A stretch of 13,180 nucleotides of DNA from Armatimonadaceae bacterium (GTDB taxonomy: Bacteria; Armatimonadota; Armatimonadia; Armatimonadales; Armatimonadaceae): positions 1 to 13,180 of the forward strand of contig JAUJNC010000152.1 of NCBI GenBank assembly GCA_030446525.1, written 5' to 3'. This document shows, piece after piece, positions 6,976 through 13,180 of the stretch. Position numbers and translations under genes: made by a program. Position 1 is the first letter of the stretch, and each line of letters starts with the position of its first letter. The notes under the pieces were generated by a model. The model was given only the letters and a program-made list of their open reading frames with translations. It did no database searches and was not told where the DNA came from.

Positions 6976-7810
6976 GGCGGAGGGCTCCGCGTTCCGCGGC
7001 GGAAGTGATGCCGTCGATCTCGGCCAGAAGCTCCTCCGCACAGGGGAAATCATCGTCGCGCTCCAGCAGGATGCCGGGCGGCGCGGCAAGAGCGCACAGC
7101 GCTTCGAGCAGATCGAGCACCCCCGGCACGACCGGGTGCGTGTGCGTATCGTGGTACAGGCCGTCCCGCTCGATCCCGCCGCCGACGTGGACATAAGCCA
7201 GACGTTCCAGCGGTATCCGCCCGAGAAAGGCGAGGGCATCGAACCCGTGGTTGCGGGCATTGGCGTACAGGTTCGAGATATCCAGAAGCAGCAGGCTGTC
7301 CGTGCGCTGGAGCGCCTCGGTGAGGAACTCGGCCTCGTCCATCTCGGCCTGCGGCCACTCGAAGAGCGAAGCGATATTCTCCAGAGCGAGCGGTACGGGC
7401 AGCGCCCGCCGCGCCGTCCGCACGTTCTCGACCAGCACGCTGAGGGCGGCGCGGGTGCGGGGCAACGGCAGCAGGTGTCCCGCCTCCGTGCCGCCCGCCC
7501 GCACAAAGGCGATGTGCTCGCTGACGAAGGGGGCGTTGACCTGGTTCGCCAGCCGGGCCAGCGCATCGAGGCGCGCGGGCTCCGGCGGCTCCGCCCCACC
7601 GAGCCCCAGGGTGACGCCGTGCGGCACGACGGCGACGCCGCGCCCGCGCAGCAGCGTGACCGGCGCCGGGAGTGGCCCGCCGGCGTCCATATCCTCCGCG
7701 ATGACTTCCACAAACCCCAGGCGCGGGCAGCGCTCGATGGCAAGCGCGATTTCGGGACGCCAACCGATGCCGACACCCAGAGGGGTCGGGGACATACCTG
7801 TCACGTTCAT
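6962..7810 (-). CDS. MNIO-family (DUF692) multinuclear iron oxidative enzyme
   Basis: These TIM-barrel enzymes use two or three non-haem irons and oxygen to modify cysteines in ribosomally made peptides, for example in bufferin and methanobactin synthesis. The 282 residues fit the family. Candidate iron ligands follow the expected order: H64 (VPHGVTLGLG), E98-H99 (SEHIAF), E144-N145 (LALENIAS), D177/N180 (LLLDISNLYAN), H188 (RNHGFD), H208 (YVHVGG), D221/H223 (HDTHTHPV) and E250 (LLERDDDF). Start at 7810 is set by GGAGG nine bases upstream, overlapping the end of the previous gene; the gap to that gene is 5 bp. Unlike classical DUF692 proteins with HxAGH, this one has HVGGG, which I associate with the subfamily beside TIGR04222 proteins. 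The likely substrate is the neighbouring Gly/Cys tail. Confidence 0.85.
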   Translation of the reverse strand: MNVTGMSPTPLGVGIGWRPEIALAIERCPRLGFVEVIAEDMDAGGPLPAPVTLLRGRGVAVVPHGVTLGLGGAEPPEPARLDALARLANQVNAPFVSEHIAFVRAGGTEAGHLLPLPRTRAALSVLVENVRTARRALPVPLALENIASLFEWPQAEMDEAEFLTEALQRTDSLLLLDISNLYANARNHGFDALAFLGRIPLERLAYVHVGGGIERDGLYHDTHTHPVVPGVLDLLEALCALAAPPGILLERDDDFPCAEELLAEIDGITSAAERGALRRARG

Positions 7811-7815
7811 GCGTC

Positions 7816-8697
7816 TTATCCTCCACAGCCGCCGCACCCGCCGCACCCGCCTCCGCAGCCGCCCCCTCCACAGCCACCGCCGTCGCCGCTGACGCTCCCG
7901 CCGCTCGACGACCCGGGCGGCTCAAGCGCGTGCGCCACCGGGGCCAGCGGACCATGGTAAAGCACGCTAAGGCCGAAGAGGCCGACAGCAAAGGCGAGAT
8001 CACCGCCGCTGAGCGCAGATGCGCCGCGTCCGGCGGAGGCGCGAAGGGCAGCGTTCCGTTTCCGCAGCAGGTGTAAGGCACGCTCACCGCGGCGTGTCCG
8101 GGGAGGGAACTGCGCCAGGAAGAAAAGAACGGCGAACATACTGAGAAGGCATAGAAAGACGAGAATCCCGACCGGGCGTTGCCGTAAGACGCCGATATAG
8201 ATCTTGATCGCTCCCAGAAGCGTCGCCGCCAGAACAGCGAGCGCCGGCTGGTAATAGGCCGCCGCCAACCGCTCCGCGGAAAGGAGCAGTTCCCGCGCTT
8301 CCAGCCGCTCGCGCAGACGCGTGACTTCGAGCGGGGGAGTCGCGCGCAGCTGCGGGATGGTTCGCCCGGGAGCATGCTGGACATGCCAGACAGCCGCCCG
8401 CTCCACCCTATGGGCTCCCGATCCGAGAGCCGTCCGCACCGTCAGGTAACGCCGTGAAGCATCGGGAGCGAGCACGCCACGCTGGCAGAGGCTGGCGAAG
8501 GCCGCGTTCAGGGCCAGATCGCTGCCGCCCGCCAGAAAGGCGATCTCATAGGGGTCCAGAACGAGCGCCTCGGCCGGTGGCTCGTCGCCGGGTCCGCGCA
8601 GAGACCATCGCAGATACAGGGCCGCCAGAACGGCCGCGGCGAGCACGACGAGATACAGAACGAGAAACGAGGGTCCCGGCAGATCAAAAGGGTTCAT
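7816..8697 (-). CDS. TIGR04222-type membrane protein with Gly/Cys-rich C-terminal tail
   Basis: Likely the substrate-bearing protein of the MNIO system. Of 293 residues, 11-29 form a membrane helix. Next comes the family-type motif LDPYEIAFLAGGSDLALN (residues 47-64) with a small wing-like domain (ASLCQRGVLAPDASRRYLTV). Helices follow at about 151-170 and 175-197 and a weaker one at 232-248. From residue 263 the protein is Ser/Gly-rich and ends in glycine-spaced cysteines at 276, 281, 285, 288 and 291. AGGAGG seven bases before the ATG gives a strong start. It follows dcuC by 26 bp and precedes the MNIO gene by 5 bp. Family features are from memory; the function of these proteins is not established, and modification of the tail is inferred. 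Confidence 0.8.
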   Translation of the reverse strand: MNPFDLPGPSFLVLYLVVLAAAVLAALYLRWSLRGPGDEPPAEALVLDPYEIAFLAGGSDLALNAAFASLCQRGVLAPDASRRYLTVRTALGSGAHRVERAAVWHVQHAPGRTIPQLRATPPLEVTRLRERLEARELLLSAERLAAAYYQPALAVLAATLLGAIKIYIGVLRQRPVGILVFLCLLSMFAVLFFLAQFPPRTRRGERALHLLRKRNAALRASAGRGASALSGGDLAFAVGLFGLSVLYHGPLAPVAHALEPPGSSSGGSVSGDGGGCGGGGCGGGCGGCGGCGG

Positions 8698-8723
8698 TGT
8701 GTTTCCTCCTCATTTGGATCCGT

Positions 8724-10214
8724 TTATCGAGTATGGCCCGCCTCCGGGGCGGAAAGCGGTGCGGGGACGCTCGCCGGGGGGGTGACCCGCGGTGCGGTAC
8801 GCATCGTCAGCAGGAGCATCGCGGCCACGGCAGCGAGCAGCGGAAAGGCGACCCGCTTCACCAGTTCGGCGGGACTCGCTCCCGACAGCTTGGCGCACAT
8901 CAGAGTGACGGCAGCGACCGGCGACAGGGTGCGCCCCGCCGCCGCCGCCAGCGAGACGACGGAACCGACATGCACGGGGTCGAGGCCCTGGTTCAGCGCG
9001 GGACCGGCGAAAAAGCCGTATACCCCCTGCGTCGCCGCCATGCCCGAGCCGCTGATGGCGGCGAAGGCCATCGGCAGCACGCCCGCTGCCGGCAGGAGGG
9101 TGGCGGGGGATGCGCTGACAAGCGCGCCGATCAGGGCGCCCACGCCAACCAGCTTCACCCCTTCGGCAAAGCAGGCGGCGGCCACGATGATCGCGATGAT
9201 CTCGGCGAACGCGAACCCCGCCCCATCGAAGAACGCCCGCGCCGTTCCCAGGGTCAGCCGCCGATCGGCGCGCCCCAGCGTGGTGAGCACCGCCGCCACG
9301 ACCCCGACCAGCATCGCCGCGCCGATCAAGCGGGTGTCGAACAGATCGTAGGCGCGCCGCTGCGCCGCCGCATCGTTAAGCGAGGCAACTTCGCTCGCGC
9401 TCACCAGCCATTCCTGCGGCAGTGAGATCACGTCAAACGCTTTCGAGGTAAGGAAGAGCAGGACAAGCGGCAGGACCGGAACGGCGGCCTTGACAAGGTT
9501 CACGCGAAACAGGCCCGCGGCGCCCGGAACCTCCGCCTCCGGTTCCTCCCCGGCCTTTTCGCGCTGCCAACGCGCCTCCGCGCGCACGCTCATTCCCCAG
9601 AAGACCGCGGTGCCGACCAGGAGCTGCACAAGGCAGAGCGGCAGGGTGCGCTGGACCATATCCGAGCGCAGCACGGTTGCCGTCGTCCGCTCCGCCATCT
9701 CCTTGGCCACGGTTCCGTACTCGGGAGCGCCGGGGTTCAGCAGTTCGCCGCCGACGGACGATCCCAGCAGCAGCGCCGCTCCCGCCGTGATCGGCGAGAT
9801 GCGCGCGGCGAACAGCAGAGGGATCAGTACGAAGCCGATGGCCACGGCGGTGCTGGTCTGGCTGATAACCGGGATGTTGACCAGAAAGCCCACCAGGACC
9901 GCGCCGGGGATCACAAGAACGCGCACGCGCCGCAGCGGTTTTACCAGAAGCTGCACCAAGTGCTGGTCGCACTCGGTATGGCGCAGCACGTAGGCGAAGC
10001 CCATGGCGGTGCAGATCGGGACGATGTACCTTTCATCCGCGAAGGTGGCGAGGAACTTCTGCACGATGGCCGCCGGCTGGCCGGCGAGCGTCCCCAGCGC
10101 CAGCGCCGCCGGGATCAGCACCAGTCGTACATCCACTTTTCGCACGACGCCGTAGACAGCCAGGGCAATGACTATCAGGCCCAGGATCAACCGAAGAGGG
10201 TCCACTTCGTTCAT
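8724..10214 (-). CDS. dcuC: DcuC-family anaerobic C4-dicarboxylate transporter
   Basis: Inner-membrane carrier for fumarate, succinate, malate or related dicarboxylates. The 496 residues fit the family and contain about a dozen hydrophobic helices. DcuC landmarks: IVIALAVYGVVRKVDVRLVL at the N-terminus, ATFADERYIVPICTAMGFAY, RHTECDQHLVQLL, FLVNIPVISQTSTAVAIG, the GSSVGGELLNPGAPEYGTV loop, AISGSGMAATQGVYGFF, and HVGSVVSLAAAAGRTLSPVA. Two ATGs lie at 10217 and 10214; the second is preferred because AAGGAG is six bases from it but only three from the first. It heads the MNIO operon and has a SARP-type promoter directly upstream. Some DcuC-like proteins near specialised pathways move other anions, so the true substrate here is open. 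Confidence 0.85.
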   Translation of the reverse strand: MNEVDPLRLILGLIVIALAVYGVVRKVDVRLVLIPAALALGTLAGQPAAIVQKFLATFADERYIVPICTAMGFAYVLRHTECDQHLVQLLVKPLRRVRVLVIPGAVLVGFLVNIPVISQTSTAVAIGFVLIPLLFAARISPITAGAALLLGSSVGGELLNPGAPEYGTVAKEMAERTTATVLRSDMVQRTLPLCLVQLLVGTAVFWGMSVRAEARWQREKAGEEPEAEVPGAAGLFRVNLVKAAVPVLPLVLLFLTSKAFDVISLPQEWLVSASEVASLNDAAAQRRAYDLFDTRLIGAAMLVGVVAAVLTTLGRADRRLTLGTARAFFDGAGFAFAEIIAIIVAAACFAEGVKLVGVGALIGALVSASPATLLPAAGVLPMAFAAISGSGMAATQGVYGFFAGPALNQGLDPVHVGSVVSLAAAAGRTLSPVAAVTLMCAKLSGASPAELVKRVAFPLLAAVAAMLLLTMRTAPRVTPPASVPAPLSAPEAGHTR

Positions 10215-10258
10215 CATCGACTCCTTTTTCGCCGTACACCGGCGCTGGGGATGACATT

Positions 10259-10312
10259 ATTGTACGAAGTGCGCGTGAAGTCAGCGTAAAAGAAGCGTGC
10301 AAACGGCGTGAT
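10259..10312 (-). promoter_or_regulatory. SARP-type promoter: four 11-bp-spaced heptamers and a TACAAT -10
   Basis: On the minus strand the heptamers ATCACGC (10312-10306), TGCACGC (10301-10295), TTTACGC (10290-10284) and TTCACGC (10279-10273) are separated by exactly 4 bp each and share ACGC. Eight bases after the last comes TACAAT (10264-10259), 5 of 6 to consensus, with no usable -35. An 11-bp period with the proximal repeat 8 bp from the -10 is the arrangement known for Streptomyces SARP promoters. The transcript would start about 36 bases before dcuC. The regulator is inferred to be the BTAD protein upstream. Confidence 0.75.
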
Positions 10313-10353
10313 TTGCCGTTTACTTTTCGTGAATGTTGTGTCGTGGGCGCCGG

Positions 10354-12348
10354 CTACTGCCCGAAGACCGCCTTGACCAGGCGGCGAAACCGTGGTTCCT
10401 CCCGCAGAGGATCGAAACGGGGCTCGACCTTGAGCAGGGTCAATTCCGGAGAGCGTTCCTGCTTCGCCTTCTCCAGAAAGTCAAGGGCGCGGCCCTTGTC
10501 GCCGAGGCCGGTGTAAAGGATCGCCATGGCCACCGGGGAGACGTATCGGGTTTGCTGGAGCGCCTCCAGCGCCTCCCGTTGCGTCCGCGCCTCCTCCCGC
10601 CGGCCCGAAACCGCATAGACATGGCCGAGAGCGGCCCGTACCGCCGGGTCCCCGTTCGACAAATCGTACGCTTTGTGCAGCTCTCGTAGCGACGCCTGAA
10701 AGGCAGTCCCGGCGGGACCGGGATCCCGATGCGCCAGGGCCTGCTGCTCGTACGCCAACCCCAGCCAGTACCGGGTCAGGCTGGAATTGGGATCGGCGCG
10801 CAGAGCCGCCTGGTATGCCGCCACCGCTTCGTCGTAGTGCCGCGCGTGGAAGCTGCGTTGCCCGACGCTTTTGCTGATCACGGAAGGATGAGGCTCCAGA
10901 TCCTGTGCTCTGCGGATCTGCGCCAGGCTGGCCTGGGTCCGCCCCAGCGCCATCAGAAAAAAGGAGTACCACTGGTGCGCGGTCGCATACGGGGGGTCCT
11001 GCGCGGTTGCCTGAAGGAAGAGTTCCTCGGCTCCGTCCCAGTCCCACGCAAACGTCATCTTGATCCACGCCAGGGAAGTTCGTGCTTCGACACTGTCCGG
11101 GTCGCGTTCCAGCGCTTTCTCGGCGGCGGCGGTCGCCTTCTCGTATGCCTCGCTCGGGTCCATATAGCCGTAATAGGCCAGCAGACTGTAGGTGTCCGCG
11201 AGTCCGGCATAGGCGGGGGCAGAACCGGGGTCCCGGTCGATAGCTTTCTCGAAGCGGTCTTGCGCGGTACGCAAACCCGCTTCGGACCTCTCGTTCCAGG
11301 CGTCGCGCCCGCGGCGGTAGAGCGTCTGGGCGCTCAGCGCACCGGAGGTGAACGACCCCGGCGAAACCGTGTTGCCGGGCCACAGCCACAGAAATAGGCT
11401 CGTCAGGATAACCAGCAGAACGGGAACCGCTATAAGCGCCCGCCGCGGCTTCGGTCTTTGCCGCGCATGCGGCTCGGCGCTGCCGGCAGCAGTCCCGGCG
11501 GGGATAGGTTCCGCTTCCGGTGGCGCTTCGGAAGATGGAGGAGCGCTCGCCGACGCTGTGCTTGCGGCCCGCAGCCGCGCCAGCAAAGACTGCGCTTCGG
11601 CGGAAGGAACGGCGTCCAGTTCTTCTCGGAGCGCCTTCTCTAATTCCCGGTACTGCCGCAGGGCATCGGGAGTGCGGCCCGCCGCCGCGTACAAGCGCAT
11701 CAGGAGACAATGCGCCTCTTCGCGCATCGGATCGGCTTTCACGGCGCGCCGCGCGTACTCCGCCGCCCCCTGCCGATCGCCGCTTTCCGCGAGCGCCCCC
11801 GCCAGCTGCGTCAGCGCCCCCACGTACGCCTCGTGGAGCCGTTCGCGTTCGGCGGGGATCCAGGCTTCGTCGAATCCGGCAAGCAGTTCGCCGCCATAGA
11901 GTTCCACGGCCCCGGTCAGAAGGCGTACCCGCTCGGTCGGGGCTGCCGTCTGCGCCTCCTGGAGGGCGGCTTCGAACTCCGCCACATCGGTCGTCACCGC
12001 GTCCGGGTTCAGACGAACCTGGGTGCGATCAGCCAGGAAGATGCTGCCCGGCACGATGGGAGGCGCTTCCAGAGCCCGGCGCAAAGCGGACAGCGCCTGC
12101 CGCAGGCGGCTGCGGGTCGCCTCCGGATCTTCGTCGGGCCATAGCCACTCCGCCAGTACGTCGCGCCCGTGTGCCCGGTGGCGGTGGAACGCCAGAAAGG
12201 CGAGCAGCGCCCCCGCTTTACGCGTCTCGAAACGTGTGAGCGTCCGGTCCCATTGACGCAGACGCAGGCCGCCGAAGAGTTCGATCCTCCAGAGTTCAGT
12301 GCTTCCGGGTTTCTGGGTGATGGTGGGCTCGGTCGGCAGGTTTGTCAT
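10354..12348 (-). CDS. Membrane-tethered SARP/BTAD transcriptional regulator with TPR domain
   Basis: Likely activator of the adjacent dcuC-MNIO operon. Of 664 residues, about 18-115 form an OmpR/SARP-type winged helix (IELFGGLRL; KAGALLAFLAFHR; LAEWLWPDEDPEATRSRLRQ; FLADRTQVRL). About 120-262 form the BTAD helical domain (DVAEFEAALQEA; GELLAGFDEAWI; HCLLMRLYAAAGRTPDALRQY). An Ala/Pro/Ser linker follows, and a basic stretch (QRPKPRR) precedes one membrane helix at 304-324. Residues 335-664 are TPR-like repeats (APAYAGLADTYSLLAYYGY; AAYQAALRADPNSSLTRYWL). The layout resembles CadC/ToxR: DNA binding inside, sensor outside. Start at 12348 has AAGGAG eight bases upstream; upstream in-frame codons are basic and unconvincing. 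What the TPR region senses is unknown. Confidence 0.85.
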   Translation of the reverse strand: MTNLPTEPTITQKPGSTELWRIELFGGLRLRQWDRTLTRFETRKAGALLAFLAFHRHRAHGRDVLAEWLWPDEDPEATRSRLRQALSALRRALEAPPIVPGSIFLADRTQVRLNPDAVTTDVAEFEAALQEAQTAAPTERVRLLTGAVELYGGELLAGFDEAWIPAERERLHEAYVGALTQLAGALAESGDRQGAAEYARRAVKADPMREEAHCLLMRLYAAAGRTPDALRQYRELEKALREELDAVPSAEAQSLLARLRAASTASASAPPSSEAPPEAEPIPAGTAAGSAEPHARQRPKPRRALIAVPVLLVILTSLFLWLWPGNTVSPGSFTSGALSAQTLYRRGRDAWNERSEAGLRTAQDRFEKAIDRDPGSAPAYAGLADTYSLLAYYGYMDPSEAYEKATAAAEKALERDPDSVEARTSLAWIKMTFAWDWDGAEELFLQATAQDPPYATAHQWYSFFLMALGRTQASLAQIRRAQDLEPHPSVISKSVGQRSFHARHYDEAVAAYQAALRADPNSSLTRYWLGLAYEQQALAHRDPGPAGTAFQASLRELHKAYDLSNGDPAVRAALGHVYAVSGRREEARTQREALEALQQTRYVSPVAMAILYTGLGDKGRALDFLEKAKQERSPELTLLKVEPRFDPLREEPRFRRLVKAVFGQ

Positions 12349-12372
12349 CGCCCGCGCTCCTTTTGTGTCCGC

Positions 12373-12504
12373 ACACGGGAAACGCCTCCAATTTCGCCGC
12401 AACGCGCGCACCCTCCTTCTCAGGCACCGGAGGGTGCGGTTCCCGTTGTAGCGGAAGTGGCGCGAGGCGAGGGGAAGGAGGAAGAGGCGGCGGGACACGG
12501 GAAA
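12373..12504. repeat. 10-bp direct repeat ACACGGGAAA in the divergent intergenic region
   Basis: ACACGGGAAA is found at 12373-12382 and 12495-12504, one copy near each divergent start codon. It could be a shared operator, but a ten-base match in about 200 bp is only modest evidence. Confidence 0.25.
12407..12438. promoter_or_regulatory. Perfect 10-bp inverted repeat between divergent genes
   Basis: CGCACCCTCC at 12407-12416 pairs with GGAGGGTGCG at 12429-12438 across a 12-base loop. It sits in the 196-bp region between the regulator gene and the divergent membrane protein gene. There is no T-run, so it is more likely a protein-binding site or 5'-leader hairpin than a terminator. Confidence 0.45.
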
Positions 12505-12544
12505 GGTCATACAGCAACGCCGAAACACCCGGTGAGGACAACCG

Positions 12545-13090
12545 ATGGAATCCTTGAACAACTTTGTTTCGTGGGCGTGGGAACGTCACCACAATGTCCT
12601 GAGCTGGTACATAAGACCCTTCTTCCTCCTGCCGTTCTGCTACTTCGCCTACAGGCGCAGCCTCGCCGGTATCCTGCTGACGCTGGTCGCGCTCTCGACG
12701 AGCATGTTCTGGTTTCCCGCGCCCGAGAAGCCGGACCCTGGCGTGGCCGGGTTCCTGGCCGCGGAAAAGGAGTACCTCACGGGCGGTTGGACGCTCGCCA
12801 AGGTCTTTCTGGCTTCGCTCGTGCCGCTCAGCCTTACCACACTGGGCCTAGCCTTCTGGAAGCGGTCGCTCGCCTGCGGGTTGGTCGTGCTCAACGCCAT
12901 CGCGTGGAGCAAGGTCGCCTGGAGCTTCTCCTACGGCGGCGCTTCGGGCGGACTCGCCGTGCTGACGCCCGCGCTTATGGGCCTGGTCGTATCCAACGTG
13001 GTCATTTTGTACGCCGCGCGCAAGGTGCAAAGCAAGGCCCGCCGTAGGCGGCCGGCCCCGGCGCCGGATCGTTTCGAGGCGCGGCCGTGA
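12545..13090 (+). CDS. Conserved hypothetical integral membrane protein
   Basis: No function recognised, though the sequence (WAWERHHNVLSWYIRPFF; FWFPAPEKPDPGVAGFLAAE) looks like a conserved family. In 181 residues about five membrane helices are visible: 21-36, 39-57, 83-105, 108-128 and 135-157, with a loop at 58-82 and a strongly basic C-terminal tail (SKARRRRP) expected in the cytoplasm. GAGG lies seven bases before the ATG. It is transcribed away from the SARP regulator. Its stop overlaps a possible next start as GTGA. No catalytic motif is seen. Confidence 0.8.
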   Translation: MESLNNFVSWAWERHHNVLSWYIRPFFLLPFCYFAYRRSLAGILLTLVALSTSMFWFPAPEKPDPGVAGFLAAEKEYLTGGWTLAKVFLASLVPLSLTTLGLAFWKRSLACGLVVLNAIAWSKVAWSFSYGGASGGLAVLTPALMGLVVSNVVILYAARKVQSKARRRRPAPAPDRFEARP

Positions 13091-13180
13091 AGCGCCACAT
13101 CCAGGCTCGGGAAAGCAGAGGGGGAGATCGGTCCCCCCGCACGGCCGGAGTTGAGGATGCACCCGTGGGCGACGTCAGAG
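13087..13180 (+). CDS. Possible coupled downstream gene, cut by the window edge
   Basis: A GTG at 13087 overlaps the stop of the membrane protein gene as GTGA, has GAGG seven bases upstream, and opens a frame of 31 codons that is still open at the window end. The residues (VKRHIQARESRGGD and on) are polar and match no family I recognise. Short open frames are common in such GC-rich DNA, so this stays tentative. Confidence 0.35.
   Translation, partial: MKRHIQARESRGGDRSPRTAGVEDAPVGDVR

Noticed and set aside
7820..7910. Low-complexity GCC-rich tract resembling a microsatellite or CRISPR-like repeat
   Set aside because: It is the coding sequence of the Gly/Cys tail; units are irregular, with no spacers or conserved repeat.
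6815..7960. 381-residue plus-strand open frame
   Set aside because: It lies antisense to the MNIO and TIGR04222-type genes, which have motifs and ribosome sites. Its Arg/Gln-rich protein and Pro-rich end are the mirror of the Gly/Cys tail.
8454..9425. 323-residue plus-strand open frame
   Set aside because: Antisense to dcuC and the TIGR04222-type gene; very rich in Arg, His and Gly, no recognisable domain, typical of a shadow frame in GC-rich DNA.
12349..12561. Upstream extension of the SARP regulator to the ATG at 12561
   Set aside because: The extra 71 residues are basic and lack family similarity, and they run across the divergent gene's start; ATG 12348 has a good AAGGAG.
13122..13138. 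GGGGG...CCCCC inverted repeat near the window end
   Set aside because: Only a 5-bp stem with no T-run, and it lies inside a possible open frame; too weak to call a terminator.
1..13180. tRNA, rRNA or CRISPR array
   Set aside because: No cloverleaf-like or rRNA-like segment and no repeat-spacer pattern was noticed on either strand by eye.

Overview
This is a GC-rich bacterial window, probably chromosomal. The source is not certain. A very large SARP/BTAD-type regulator with TPRs, a TIGR04222-type membrane protein next to a DUF692 enzyme, and a DnaE1-like polymerase together suggest Armatimonadota, Chloroflexota or Actinomycetota. That is inference from family distribution, not from a marker gene.

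Left part (1-1770) is accessory. On the minus strand a ribbon-helix-helix antitoxin and a MazF/PemK toxin (1029-370) are followed by a small third gene (343-97) that has one frame break. A 5' fragment of a second copy of that third gene lies just upstream of the toxin-antitoxin promoter, so a 76-bp direct repeat flanks the module. All seven differences between the two copies are synonymous. On the plus strand, 1295-1533 holds a collapsed AbiE-type module: the N-terminus of an AbiEi antitoxin joined to an N-terminal scrap of AbiEii.

Middle part (1769-6300) holds dnaE on the plus strand, then two DoxX-like membrane protein genes on the minus strand. DnaE is intact for 416 codons, to about 3016. 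From there to about 6280 all three genes, on both strands, carry frequent single-base frame changes while their conserved residues stay readable. A tract of poor sequence or assembly explains this better than decay of one gene.

Right part (6300-13180) reads cleanly. A membrane-tethered SARP/BTAD-TPR regulator (12348-10354) lies directly upstream of a same-strand operon: dcuC-type transporter, TIGR04222-type membrane protein with a Gly/Cys tail, MNIO (DUF692) enzyme, and an SCO6045-like partner. Short overlapping ORFs then lead into the two doxX genes. Upstream of dcuC are four heptamers ending in ACGC at exact 11-bp spacing, the nearest one 8 bp from a TACAAT -10 box. This is the textbook layout of a SARP-activated promoter. 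A divergent conserved membrane protein gene (12545-13090) ends the window, with a possible coupled gene running off the edge.

Proposed logic (inference): the membrane-bound regulator switches on an operon in which the MNIO enzyme and its partner oxidatively modify cysteines in the tail of the TIGR04222-type protein. The DoxX proteins would act as membrane accessories, as in bufferin operons, which also pair a DUF692 enzyme, a partner and DoxX. Linkage to a C4-dicarboxylate transporter and a dedicated SARP-like promoter is the unusual part.
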